Shown in pieces: positions 55,301 to 63,777 of a stretch of 64,000 bases of DNA. The stretch covers positions 1 through 64,000 of the forward strand of contig JAAELT010000463.1 in the NCBI GenBank assembly GCA_024226315.1. The letters are read 5' to 3'. The notes under the pieces were generated by a model, which made no database searches, was not told where the DNA came from, and was given only the letters and a program-made list of their open reading frames with translations. Both the position numbers and the translations under genes were made by a program. Origin of the DNA: a bacterium. Its GTDB lineage: Bacteria; Acidobacteriota; Thermoanaerobaculia; Multivoradales; J023. Every line of letters starts with the position of its first letter. The stretch's first letter is position 1.

Positions 55301-56866
55301 ATGAACAAGAAGATGCTCATCGAGTGCGACCCGCACCAGATCCGCATCGCGATCCTGGAACAGGATCGTCTGGCCGAGCTGTTCATCGAGCGCCACCATC
55401 AACTCGGTGTGGTCGGCAACATCTACCAGGGGCGCGTCAACCGCGTTCTGCCGGGCATGCAGGCGGCTTTCGTCGACATCGGTCTCGACCGCGACGCCTT
55501 CCTCTACGTCAGCGAAGTCTCCGATCCCCTGGCGACCTTCGACCAGGTCGAGGCCCGGGAGGCGAGCTCCGACGAGCAGCCGGCTCCGATCGAGCCCGAC
55601 CTCGACGGCGAGCGGGACGACGAGCAGGAGGAGCAGGAGGAACAGGACGACGAGCCGCGCGAGCGCCCCTCGATCGACCAGCTCCTGAAGCCCGGCCAGG
55701 AGCTCATGGTGCAGGTGCTCAAGGACGCGTTGCCCAACAAGGGCGCGCGCGTCACCACCCAGATCACCCTTCCGGGTCGCTCGCTGGTGCTACTCCCCAG
55801 CGTGTCTCATCTCGGCGTTTCGCGACGAATCGAAGACGAAGAGGAACGGCTTCGCCTGCGCACCATGCTCGAGGGCCTGCAGCCACCCGGATCGGGCTTG
55901 ATCGTGCGCACCGCGGGCGAAGGCAGTGATCGCGAAGAGCTCGAGAGCGACCTCGCCTACCTGCAGAAGCTCTGGCAGCGGATTCGCCGCCGGAGCGAGA
56001 GCGTGCGCGCTCCGACCCTGATCCACCGCGATCTCGACGTCGCCCTGCGGGTGGTGCGCGACTACCTGACGATCGATTACAGCGTCATCTGGGTCGACGG
56101 CGAGGAGACCTACGAGCGCCTGGTCGATTTCGTGGACCAGATCAAGCCCTCGATGCTCGGTCGGGTCAAGCTCTTCGAGCAGGACTCGGGCCTGTTCGAA
56201 CGCTTCGCTATCGACGACGAGATTGAGGCGGCACTCAAGACCAAAGCGTGGCTCAAGTCGGGCGGCCACATCGTGATCCATCCCACCGAGGCGTTGATCG
56301 CCATTGACGTCAACACCGGGCGCTACGTCGGGCGCCACAACCTCGAAGACACGGTGCTGACCACCAACCTCGAGGCGGTGCAGGAAATCGTGCGGCAGAT
56401 CCGCCTGCGGAACCTGGGCGGAATCATCGTCATCGACCTCATCGACATGGAAGAGCCGGAGCACCGCGAGCGAGTCTCCCAGGCACTGGCTGACGAAATG
56501 GCCAAAGACCGCGCCAGGAACAAGGTCCTCTCCATCTCCGAGTTCGGCCTGGTGGAGATCACCCGCAAGCGCAGCCGGCCGAGCCTGGAGCGTCTCCTGA
56601 CCCAGCCCTGCCCGTACTGCCGGGGCACTGGGCGCATCAAGTCCCTGGCGACGATCAGTCTGGAGCTCCGGCGGCAGATCCTCAGACAGCGCAGCCGCTT
56701 CCAGGAGAGAGAGGTCCTGCTGCGGGTCCACCCGGACGTGGCGCGCGCACTGCAACAAGAGAACCTGCCCGTCCTGCGAGAGCTCGAGCAGGAGCTGAAT
56801 ACCGACATCCTGCTCCAGAGCGACCCCGGGCTACATCACGAGCGCTTCGATATCCTCGAAGTCTAG
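55301..56866 (+). CDS. rng: ribonuclease G/E-family endoribonuclease
   Basis: The protein is 521 aa. It starts MNKKMLIECDPHQIRIAILE. The S1 domain (VGNIYQGRVNRVLPGMQAAF, VDIGLDRDAFLYVSEV) is interrupted by an acidic low-complexity insert at about 88-125, before RPSIDQLLKPGQELMVQVLK. The RNase domain has the metal site IAIDVNTGRYVG and IIVIDLIDMEEPEH, and the Zn-link CPYCRGTGRIKS. It matures rRNA and degrades mRNA. It follows rodA by 18 bp. RNase E-type C-terminal scaffold is absent, hence RNase G. Confidence 0.95.
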   Translation: MNKKMLIECDPHQIRIAILEQDRLAELFIERHHQLGVVGNIYQGRVNRVLPGMQAAFVDIGLDRDAFLYVSEVSDPLATFDQVEAREASSDEQPAPIEPDLDGERDDEQEEQEEQDDEPRERPSIDQLLKPGQELMVQVLKDALPNKGARVTTQITLPGRSLVLLPSVSHLGVSRRIEDEEERLRLRTMLEGLQPPGSGLIVRTAGEGSDREELESDLAYLQKLWQRIRRRSESVRAPTLIHRDLDVALRVVRDYLTIDYSVIWVDGEETYERLVDFVDQIKPSMLGRVKLFEQDSGLFERFAIDDEIEAALKTKAWLKSGGHIVIHPTEALIAIDVNTGRYVGRHNLEDTVLTTNLEAVQEIVRQIRLRNLGGIIVIDLIDMEEPEHRERVSQALADEMAKDRARNKVLSISEFGLVEITRKRSRPSLERLLTQPCPYCRGTGRIKSLATISLELRRQILRQRSRFQEREVLLRVHPDVARALQQENLPVLRELEQELNTDILLQSDPGLHHERFDILEV

Positions 56867-56905
56867 AGCCGCGCCTGTTTCTCGAGACCGCGGCCCGACC
56901 AGGAG

Positions 56906-59125
56906 ATGGCGACCGAATCCCATCCCGCCGAGCTCGACTTGCCGGCGACCGAACGCTTCGATCTCGAAGGCGTCTACGGCGAGATCGTCGCCGAGCTCGA
57001 GCCGGCCGACCTGGAGGGCGAGATCCGCCGACTGAGCGATCCGTCCGCGGCCGAGGAGACCATCCATTGGGGGCGGAACTACCTCTACCGCAGCCATCTC
57101 GAAACCCCGGCAGGGCGCGTCGAGGTGGTGGTCAAGCAGTTTCGCAACCAGGGCCTGCGTCAACGTCTGCGGCGGCGCTTCGCCGGCAGCAAGGCGCTGC
57201 GCAGCTGGCGGATCGCCCGCGCCTTCCAGGCCGCCGGTCTGAAGACGGCCGAGGCCGTGCTGCTGATCGAATCGAAGCATCCGGAAGGGGCGTCGTTCTT
57301 CGTCTCACGCTACCTGGACGACATGATCGAGGCGCGCTATCTGCTGCGTGCCGCCAACAGGCATGCGGAAGCTCAGGAGTTCCCCAGCCTCGACATGAAC
57401 GCCTTCCTGGGAGAGATGGGAAGGGTCCTGGCGCGCATGCACGCGGCCGGTTTCTTTCACCGCGACCTGTCGATCGGAAACGTGCTGGTACCGGCACGGC
57501 TCGGGGAAATCGGGCCCCGCGACCTCTATCTCATCGACCTCAACCGCGCCCGGCGCGTCGGTCGCCTGAGCTCGACTCAGAAGACCCGCGATCTCTGCCG
57601 CCTGGCGATCTTCCGACCCGAGCAGCAGAAGATCTTTCTCGACGCCTATTGGGGCGACGGCGGTGCTGGGCCGTACCGGACGGCTCTCTACAAGCTCTAC
57701 CACCATGGTTTCCTCGCCCGCATCGGTGCCAAGAAGGCCCTGCGTGCCTGGACCGGGCGGGTTCGCGACTGGTTCCGCCCCCGGCGCGCCCATGCCCACA
57801 TCCCGGAGGCGCCGAGCGGCGCGTCGGCGCGCGACAAGATTGTCTGGGACCATCTCTCGGATCAACCCCACCAACACGCCGGCCGACTCGAAAAACTCAC
57901 CGTGCGGCTCGCGGACGCCCCCAGTCACCTGCGCCAGACCGCCACTTTCCTGGCGGCCATGCCGCGTGTCTGGGGGCGGTACCGGAAGCTGCGTGAAGAG
58001 CTCTACACCCGAGAAGTGCCCTGGCAGGGTTTGGGCGTCTGCGTGCGCCCGTTCCCGGAGGCGCCGGAGGCGCTGCTCGCGGCACTCGACGACCTGGGCA
58101 CCGACAAGGTCCTGCTGAGACTCCACCCCTGGGAGGATGATCACGAGGCCGAGGCCGACCTCGCCGCGGAGCTCTCCCGGCGCGGCTACGACCTGGCCTT
58201 CTCGCTGCCCCAGAACCGTCAGCTGGTGCGCGATCCGGAGCGCTGGCGCCGCAAGATCGAGGAACTCGGCGAGTTGTTCACACCCTATGGAGGCGACTTT
58301 CAGGTCGGCCAGGCGATCAATCGCAGCAAGTGGGGCGTGTGGCGAACCAGCGAGTACCTGGACCTGGTCGCGAGCGCCTCGGAGATCTTGAGACGGTACC
58401 CGGACGTGCGGATCCTGGGGCCGGCGGTGATCGACTTCGAGTACCACGTCACGACCGCGATCCTCAATCACGGCCGCAAGGACGCATTCTTCGACATCGT
58501 GGCCAGTTTGCTTTACGTCGACCGCCGCGGCGCCCCGGAGCAGACCCAGTTGGGTTTCGACACCATCGGCAAAGTGGTACTGCTCAAGGCGATCGCCGAG
58601 ACCGCCCGCGGCTCCGGACCCGAGTCCTGGGTTACCGAGGTCAACTGGCCGCTCTGGGAGGGACCCCACTCCCCGGCCGGGCGCACTGTCTCGGTAGACG
58701 AGGACAAGCAGGCCGACTACCTCGCTCGCTACTATCTTCTGGCGCTCGCCACCGGCGCGGTGGAGCGAGTGTACTGGTGGCAGCTGATCGCCCGCGGCTA
58801 CGGCCTCGCCGTGCCCGCCGCCTGCAAGGGCTCGCGAACCGAGCTGATCCGGCGCCCGGCGTTCGACGCGCTAGCGACCCTCGCCCGCGAGCTCCGCGAC
58901 AGCCTTTTCGTGCGACCACTGGCGTCACCTGACGGCACCTACCTCTACCTGTTTCGCTTTTCGGACAACCGCGAGTGCGTGGTGGGCTGGAGCGTTGGCG
59001 GAGGTCGCCGAGCCACCCTTCCCCGGCCCGCCAAGACCCTCGTCGAGAGGGGCGGCGAGCGCTCTCGGGCGCCTGAGAGAACCGAGGTCGAGCTCTCTCC
59101 AGCGGTCAGATTTTTTCACCTTTAG
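56906..59125 (+). CDS. fusion of a WaaP-like LPS-core kinase domain with a glycosidase-like TIM-barrel domain
   Basis: The protein is 739 aa. The N-terminal ~300 residues look like Kdo/heptose kinases (VVVKQFRNQGLRQRL, ARMHAAGFFHRDLSIGNVLV catalytic HRD-like loop, RDLYLIDLNRARRVG metal-binding D). The C-terminal part (about 370-735) resembles a TIM barrel such as in glycosyl-hydrolase-like proteins (VLLRLHPWEDDHEAEADLAA, RILGPAVIDFEYHVTTAILN, WVTEVNWPLWEGP). SD AGGAG sits close to the ATG. Directly after rng. Possibly modifies surface glycan, but the fusion is not one I know. Confidence 0.75.
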   Translation: MATESHPAELDLPATERFDLEGVYGEIVAELEPADLEGEIRRLSDPSAAEETIHWGRNYLYRSHLETPAGRVEVVVKQFRNQGLRQRLRRRFAGSKALRSWRIARAFQAAGLKTAEAVLLIESKHPEGASFFVSRYLDDMIEARYLLRAANRHAEAQEFPSLDMNAFLGEMGRVLARMHAAGFFHRDLSIGNVLVPARLGEIGPRDLYLIDLNRARRVGRLSSTQKTRDLCRLAIFRPEQQKIFLDAYWGDGGAGPYRTALYKLYHHGFLARIGAKKALRAWTGRVRDWFRPRRAHAHIPEAPSGASARDKIVWDHLSDQPHQHAGRLEKLTVRLADAPSHLRQTATFLAAMPRVWGRYRKLREELYTREVPWQGLGVCVRPFPEAPEALLAALDDLGTDKVLLRLHPWEDDHEAEADLAAELSRRGYDLAFSLPQNRQLVRDPERWRRKIEELGELFTPYGGDFQVGQAINRSKWGVWRTSEYLDLVASASEILRRYPDVRILGPAVIDFEYHVTTAILNHGRKDAFFDIVASLLYVDRRGAPEQTQLGFDTIGKVVLLKAIAETARGSGPESWVTEVNWPLWEGPHSPAGRTVSVDEDKQADYLARYYLLALATGAVERVYWWQLIARGYGLAVPAACKGSRTELIRRPAFDALATLARELRDSLFVRPLASPDGTYLYLFRFSDNRECVVGWSVGGGRRATLPRPAKTLVERGGERSRAPERTEVELSPAVRFFHL

Positions 59126-59334
59126 TCTCAAATTGGGTGTCTGGCGCCATTTCTTGGCCATTTGACCATCTCTATTCGGCTTTGCGGGAGCCAACGAGTA
59201 AGCTGCTGGTCAGCGAGAAAATGACTGCGGGCGGCCGGCCTTCTGAGGGCCCGGTCTTGGCTTGAGAAACGAGTCTCAGGCCAACCGTCAGTCCAGAAAG
59301 TTCAACGTTCGACCAGAACAGGGAGGTTTTGAGC

Positions 59335-61098
59335 ATGTTGGCTGGTCACTCCCACAAGCTCCTAGAAGAGGCCGCATCAGAATCGATCGAGCGCATCCAG
59401 CTCGATCGCCGCAAGGCGCCGCAACGCCTCAAACCGTTGCTCGCCTACATCGAAGAGAATCTCTTCAACCCGACGCTCGACGTCAATCAGCTCAAGCGCA
59501 GCTGCGGGGTCCGCGACAACTCGGTTCCCATTCAGTTCCACTCCGCCGTCGGGCGTCCGCCTCATGGCTACATCGAGGATCGCCGGCTCGAGACCGCCTG
59601 CAGGTTGTTGGCGGACACCAATCTCAAGATTTGGCAGATCTCCGAGCTGCTCGGCTACTCCAGCATCCAGGTGTTCAGCCGCGCCTTCTCGCGCTGGTCG
59701 GGGCAACGCCCGACCCTGTTCCGCAAGAAAGCGCGCCGCGGCAACGAGTACGACGCCGGCCCGGAGTCGGAGAGCACCAAGGGGAGCCGCTACGACCGTT
59801 CCCTGGTTGCCACCGAGTCCCTGCGCAAAGCGCTGGACGGTGAGCTGGCACACGAGGAAGCTGGCACCCTGATCGAGAGGCTGCTACAACTCTACCCGAC
59901 GCACAGCGACATCGACGGCGACGCCCCAGAGCTGACCGATGACGACGCGCCCACCGGCGGCCTGGCCACGGAAGCGGCGCAGCGACAGGCCGAGACGGCT
60001 CAGCTGAGGGGCAACGCCCACGATCGCTACCAGGCCGAGACGATCTGGAACAAGCTGGAGGGCGAGGACGCCGAGCGCCAGAACGCCATCCTGGCCGAGA
60101 CCACCCTGACCTCGGCGGCGCTATTCCATTTCCTGCTCGACAAGAGCAGCGAGATCGGCCGCGAAGACCCCCAGGGCGGCGTTCTCGTCGCCGATCTGGC
60201 TCTCGTGTCGCTCGAGTCGGTGATCCGCAGGAAAGGCGACGAACAGCACTTCGCCAATCTCAAGGCGCAGGCCTGGACGCGCATCGCCAGCGCACGGAGC
60301 CTGGCCCTGGACCTGCGCGGCGCCGAGGAAGGCCTCGCCGAGGCCGGGCGCTTCGTCGAGCTGGGCGGACGCGTGCCCGAGATCGAGACCGACTGCATGA
60401 TCTTCAAGGCCACCTTGCGGCGCGACCAGCGCCGGTTCCTCGAGGCGCGTGAGATTCTCGAGCAGGCCCTGGCCCTGTGCCCCGAGGACAACGCCGGCCT
60501 GCAGGTGAAGACCATGCTCGTCCAGGCGTCGGTGCGGTTCGAGGAAGGCAGCCCCGCGGCCGCCATCCCGTTTCTCGAGCAGGCGCTGCTCCTGGCCGAC
60601 GAGTCTGCCGGTATGACCCTGACGCTCGCCGTCTACCATAACCTGGTCGCGGCCTACTCCGAGGCCGGCCAGTACGAGAAGGCGGTTGCCCTGATGCCGG
60701 CGACGCGGCGGCTGGCCCTCGAGCACGGCACCAGCTACAGCAGGATCCGTTTCCGCTGGCTCGAGGGAGTGATCGCCCGCGGGCTGGGTGACTTCGATAG
60801 TGCCGAGGAAGCGATGCTCGAAGCGCGGGACGCCTTCTCCGCTCTGGGCGACGGGTTCTCCACCGCCCTGGTCTGTCTCGATCTGGCCGACATTTACGCC
60901 CGGCAGGATCGAAATACCGACCTTGTCGCGCTGTGCGCGTCGATGACCCCGGTCTCCGAGACGCTGCAGCAGCACCGCGAGGCGGTCGTGGCGCTCAAGC
61001 TCTTCCAGCGAGCCGCGGAAGAGCGCAGCATGACGACCATCGTCGTCGAACGGGCACGGAAGGCACTGCTGCAGAGCCGGAGGCGGCCCTCCGTCTGA
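59335..61098 (+). CDS. AraC-type HTH protein with C-terminal TPR sensor domain, partner of the FIDPYG precursor
   Basis: The protein is 587 aa from ATG 59335 (GGGAGG 8 nt upstream). N-terminal AraC-family double HTH at about 30-135: KPLLAYIEENLFNPTLDVNQ, ETACRLLADTNLKIWQISEL, then LLGYSSIQVFSRAFSRWSGQ. A linker leads to TPR-like helices from about 220 to 585 (EAREILEQALALCPEDNAGL, GLGDFDSAEEAMLEARDAFS, GDGFSTALVCLDLADIYARQ). Having the HTH at the N terminus of a TPR protein is unusual for AraC members. The C-terminal region resembles the proteins at 2884 and 33719. Convergent with the FIDPYG precursor gene. Confidence 0.85.
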   Translation: MLAGHSHKLLEEAASESIERIQLDRRKAPQRLKPLLAYIEENLFNPTLDVNQLKRSCGVRDNSVPIQFHSAVGRPPHGYIEDRRLETACRLLADTNLKIWQISELLGYSSIQVFSRAFSRWSGQRPTLFRKKARRGNEYDAGPESESTKGSRYDRSLVATESLRKALDGELAHEEAGTLIERLLQLYPTHSDIDGDAPELTDDDAPTGGLATEAAQRQAETAQLRGNAHDRYQAETIWNKLEGEDAERQNAILAETTLTSAALFHFLLDKSSEIGREDPQGGVLVADLALVSLESVIRRKGDEQHFANLKAQAWTRIASARSLALDLRGAEEGLAEAGRFVELGGRVPEIETDCMIFKATLRRDQRRFLEAREILEQALALCPEDNAGLQVKTMLVQASVRFEEGSPAAAIPFLEQALLLADESAGMTLTLAVYHNLVAAYSEAGQYEKAVALMPATRRLALEHGTSYSRIRFRWLEGVIARGLGDFDSAEEAMLEARDAFSALGDGFSTALVCLDLADIYARQDRNTDLVALCASMTPVSETLQQHREAVVALKLFQRAAEERSMTTIVVERARKALLQSRRRPSV

Positions 61099-61103
61099 CG
61101 AGC

Positions 61104-61139
61104 AAAAAACGAGGCCGCCCGATGCATCCGGGCGGCCTC
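61104..61139 (-). terminator. intrinsic terminator, strong on the minus strand
   Basis: GAGGCCGCCCG (61111-61121) pairs with CGGGCGGCCTC (61129-61139). Six T residues follow on the minus strand (61104-61109), so it terminates the peptide precursor transcript. It may also act, more weakly, for the AraC-TPR gene. Confidence 0.8.
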
Positions 61140-61166
61140 TCGTAGGTCCATTACCGCGCGGACCCG

Positions 61167-61207
61167 AGCCCCGAGCCCACCGAGCTTCTGCTCGACGGCT
61201 CGGGGCT
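61167..61207. other. second hairpin downstream of the precursor gene
   Basis: AGCCCCGAGCC (61167-61177) pairs perfectly with GGCTCGGGGCT (61197-61207). The loop holds a nested GAGC/GCTC stem. No T-run on either strand long enough to call a terminator; could stabilise the 3' end of the precursor mRNA. Confidence 0.5.
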
Positions 61208-61227
61208 TTCCTCGTCAATCGCCGTCA

Positions 61228-61545
61228 TCAGTCTTTTCCGTACGGGTCGATGAAGATGCCCGACCTGCCGCCGCCGTCCTGCCCGTACGGGTCGATGAAG
61301 ATGCCCGACCTGTCCCCGTCGTCCTGCCCGTACGGGTCTATGAAAATGCCCGATCTGCCCCACAGAGACCGGATCGAGCTCCAGATCGACTCCCAGAGCG
61401 TGACCCCTCGCTCGAGCTCGTTCACGCCCTCGGCCCGCTGGCTCGGTTCCAGGAGACCGGCATCCGCGGATTGAGGCACCGCAAGCAGCAGGCACAAGGC
61501 CAACGTCAAAGCCGCGATCGCGTTCCTGCAAGTTCCCTTAGACAT
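61228..61545 (-). CDS. secreted precursor peptide with three tandem FIDPYG repeats
   Basis: The protein is 105 aa from ATG 61545 behind AAGGAGAAGAGG. Signal peptide with cleavage likely after A29 (IAALTLALCLLLAVPQSADA). A spacer with an amphipathic Trp-rich stretch (GVTLWESIWSSIRSLWG) follows. The C terminus is three 15-residue-type repeats: RSGIFIDPYGQDDGD, RSGIFIDPYGQDGGG and a final RSGIFIDPYGKD (encoded at 61231-61356, 45-bp DNA unit). Arg before each copy and acidic/Gly spacers after it would suit proteolytic release. Convergent with the AraC-TPR regulator, 129 bp apart. Multi-copy pheromone precursor is the favoured inference. Confidence 0.85.
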   Translation of the reverse strand: MSKGTCRNAIAALTLALCLLLAVPQSADAGLLEPSQRAEGVNELERGVTLWESIWSSIRSLWGRSGIFIDPYGQDDGDRSGIFIDPYGQDGGGRSGIFIDPYGKD

Positions 61546-61702
61546 CTTCCTCTTCTCCTTCCCAGCAGGTCTTTCTCCTCCCAACATGAGAGGAGATGCC
61601 CACCGGCAGAAGAAGACTAATCGCTCATCAGAGAAATCAACTAGCGAAACGGCGCCTCTTAACAAAGAGAGCGGTTTTTTTGCCCTTTTGAGGTCTATCT
61701 AT

Positions 61703-63055
61703 CTAATCAATGTATCCGAGAGCCCGCAATTGCTCGATGCTCTCTTCATCCAGCGAGGGCGGTGGCAACTCATCGGAAGCTGCCAGACCCTCCCGCACCT
61801 GCTCCAGCCACTCGGCGAGCTGCCCCGAGGGCTCGGACTTCAGCTCGACCAGGCTGCGCAACTCCGCGGCGTCCTCGGAGAGGTCGAAGATCCGCCGATT
61901 GCCGCTCCTGACCCGCAGGACTTCCTTGCCGCTCTCTTCGATCCTGCCGACTTCGAGAAGGCCCTGGCGGCGAGCATTGGTGGAGCCTCCTCGGGCCGCC
62001 CCTTTGTGGGCCTGGTAGTGGGTGATCCGTGCCGACGGCTCGTCCGCCCGGCCTGACAGCACGGGCGACCAGTCGAACCCGCGAAGCGCCGTCGGCACCT
62101 CCAGGCCGAGAAGTCCCAGGACCGTCGGCGTGAGGTCCAGCAGGGAGGCCGGAGCGTCGATGGTGCGGGGCTCGACGGTGCCGTTCCAGGCGAAACCCAG
62201 CGGAATGTGGAGCGTGGCGTCGTAGAGATGCCGGCCATGGCCCCAGTAGTCGTGCTCGCCGAGGCTCTCGCCGTGATCGCTGGCGAACAGGATCAACGTC
62301 TCGCCGCGAGGTGCCTTGGCCGAGATGCCCGCGATGAGCTCACCGATGGCTCGGTCGACGAAGGCGACCTCGGTGTCGTAGCGGTCCTTGGGGCCGGGGT
62401 CGCTGGAGGTGATGCCGAGCTCCGACGCGAACTCCTTGTGGAAGCGGTACGGCTCGTGCGGCTCCACGTAGTGGACCCAGGTGAAGAACGGCCGCCGGGA
62501 GCTCTCGAAATGCTCGTCGACCCAGGCCAGGGTCTTCTCGGTCAGGTCCTTCGCGGTCGCCTCGGCGAACCACATGCCGAACCAGCGCTTGCGGTCGAAC
62601 ACCTCGTCGAAGCTCATGAAGTGCTCGCCGAGGCCCGAGAGCTGGTTTTTGAGCGTCCAGTTGCCGATGAAGGCCGAAGTCTTGTAGCCGCGTTGCTGGA
62701 GGATCTTCGGCAGCGACGCCAGGCCGGGGCGCATCTTGAGGCCGTTGCGTGTGGTGCCGTGCTCGTGCGGGTAGAGCGAGGTCAGCATGGAGCACATCGA
62801 CGGCGCCGTCAGCGGCTCGGGCACCCGCGCCTGGGTGAAATGCACGCCGTCCTCGAGCAGGGCGTCGATGTTGGGGGAGGTGGGCCGCCGGTAGCCGTTG
62901 ACGGAGACGCGGTCGTAACGCAGGGTGTCGACAGTGATGATCACCACGTGCGGCAGCTTCGCCGGCGGTTCCGCCGCCGCGGCACAGGCCCATAACAGCC
63001 CGCACCAGGCGAGAGCCGCCCACAGCATGCTGGATCTGATGGTGTCTCGTCTCAT
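61703..63055 (-). CDS. sulfatase-superfamily hydrolase
   Basis: The protein is 450 aa from ATG 63055; a longer frame would run into the tRNA gene. Signal peptide MLWAALAWCGLLWACAAAAE. Alkaline-phosphatase superfamily motifs: VVIITVDTLRYDRVSVNGYR, FASDHGESLGEHDYWGHGRH. The nucleophile region is PEPLTAPSMCSMLTSLYP, so the expected Cys/Ser of C/S-x-P-S-R is Thr and no formylglycine is possible; phosphate/phosphonate-type chemistry is more likely than sulfate. Substrate unknown. Confidence 0.88.
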   Translation of the reverse strand: MRRDTIRSSMLWAALAWCGLLWACAAAAEPPAKLPHVVIITVDTLRYDRVSVNGYRRPTSPNIDALLEDGVHFTQARVPEPLTAPSMCSMLTSLYPHEHGTTRNGLKMRPGLASLPKILQQRGYKTSAFIGNWTLKNQLSGLGEHFMSFDEVFDRKRWFGMWFAEATAKDLTEKTLAWVDEHFESSRRPFFTWVHYVEPHEPYRFHKEFASELGITSSDPGPKDRYDTEVAFVDRAIGELIAGISAKAPRGETLILFASDHGESLGEHDYWGHGRHLYDATLHIPLGFAWNGTVEPRTIDAPASLLDLTPTVLGLLGLEVPTALRGFDWSPVLSGRADEPSARITHYQAHKGAARGGSTNARRQGLLEVGRIEESGKEVLRVRSGNRRIFDLSEDAAELRSLVELKSEPSGQLAEWLEQVREGLAASDELPPPSLDEESIEQLRALGYID

Positions 63056-63118
63056 CGAGCTAACGGGTGACCCATACAACAAACCCCCGAGCTGATCGGG
63101 GGTGGATTCTGTCGGGGT

Positions 63119-63193
63119 TGGCTCCTCGGGAGGGACTTGAACCCCCAACCAATCGGTTAACAGCCGATTGCTCTACCATTGAGCTACCGAGGA
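63119..63193 (-). tRNA. tRNA-Asn(GTT)
   Basis: The minus strand begins TCCTCGG, pairing with CCGAGGA at the 3' end. D arm GCTCAATGGTAGAGC, anticodon loop CTGTTAA with anticodon GTT, T arm GGGGGTTCAAGTCCCTC. Discriminator G and CCA encoded. 75 nt including CCA. Confidence 0.95.
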
Positions 63194-63229
63194 ACGGAGT
63201 ACCCCCGCGGTCCCGGGGGAGGATCGATT

Positions 63230-63739
63230 CTAGGGCGCAGGCCTTCGGCTGTCAATGCCCGCCGCTTCGCCAGCGGGCTCGGCAACCTCGGCAAAGGTGC
63301 CGCCTGTGAGGCGTCGCAGATCCTCCGGGCTCAGCTCGATCTGCAGCCCTCGGCGGCCGGCGCTGACGTAGATGGTGGGGTAGTCCTCGGCCGAGGAATC
63401 GATGATCGTCGGGAGCCGGCGCTTCTGCCCCAGGGGGCTCACGCCACCCATCACATAGCCCGTCGATCTCTGCACCTCGGACGGGTCGGCCATCGCCGCC
63501 TTCTTCGCCCCGGCGGCCTTGGCGATGAGCTTCATGTTCAGCATCGACGACACGGGAACCACGCCCACGGCCAGCTTCTTGCCGAGGCTCACGACCAGGG
63601 TCTTGAAGATCCGTGCCTCCGGTACTCCCAGCTTCTCCGCGGCTTCCGGACCGTAGGCTTCGCTCGCCGGGTCGTGGGCGTACCTGTGGACCCGGTGAGC
63701 GGCCTTGCTCTTCTCGAGCACGTTGATCGCGGGAGTCAT
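63230..63739 (-). CDS. ybaK: YbaK/EbsC-family aminoacyl-tRNA deacylase (Cys-tRNA(Pro)-type)
   Basis: The protein is 169 aa from ATG 63739. YbaK fold: PAINVLEKSKAAHRVHRYAH, RIFKTLVVSLGKKLAVGVVP (conserved catalytic-site Lys), and VMGGVSPLGQKRRLPTIIDS, matching the GGISPLG-type motif. Clears mischarged Cys-tRNA(Pro). Close to YbaK of E. coli in length. Confidence 0.92.
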   Translation of the reverse strand: MTPAINVLEKSKAAHRVHRYAHDPASEAYGPEAAEKLGVPEARIFKTLVVSLGKKLAVGVVPVSSMLNMKLIAKAAGAKKAAMADPSEVQRSTGYVMGGVSPLGQKRRLPTIIDSSAEDYPTIYVSAGRRGLQIELSPEDLRRLTGGTFAEVAEPAGEAAGIDSRRPAP

Positions 63740-63777
63740 CTCGCTGGTTCTACGCCACTCTCGTTTTCCCCTGCATC

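Noticed and set aside
61660..61685. Terminator for the sulfatase gene at 61703
   Set aside because: The T-run follows the stem only on the plus strand, while the sulfatase is transcribed on the minus strand.
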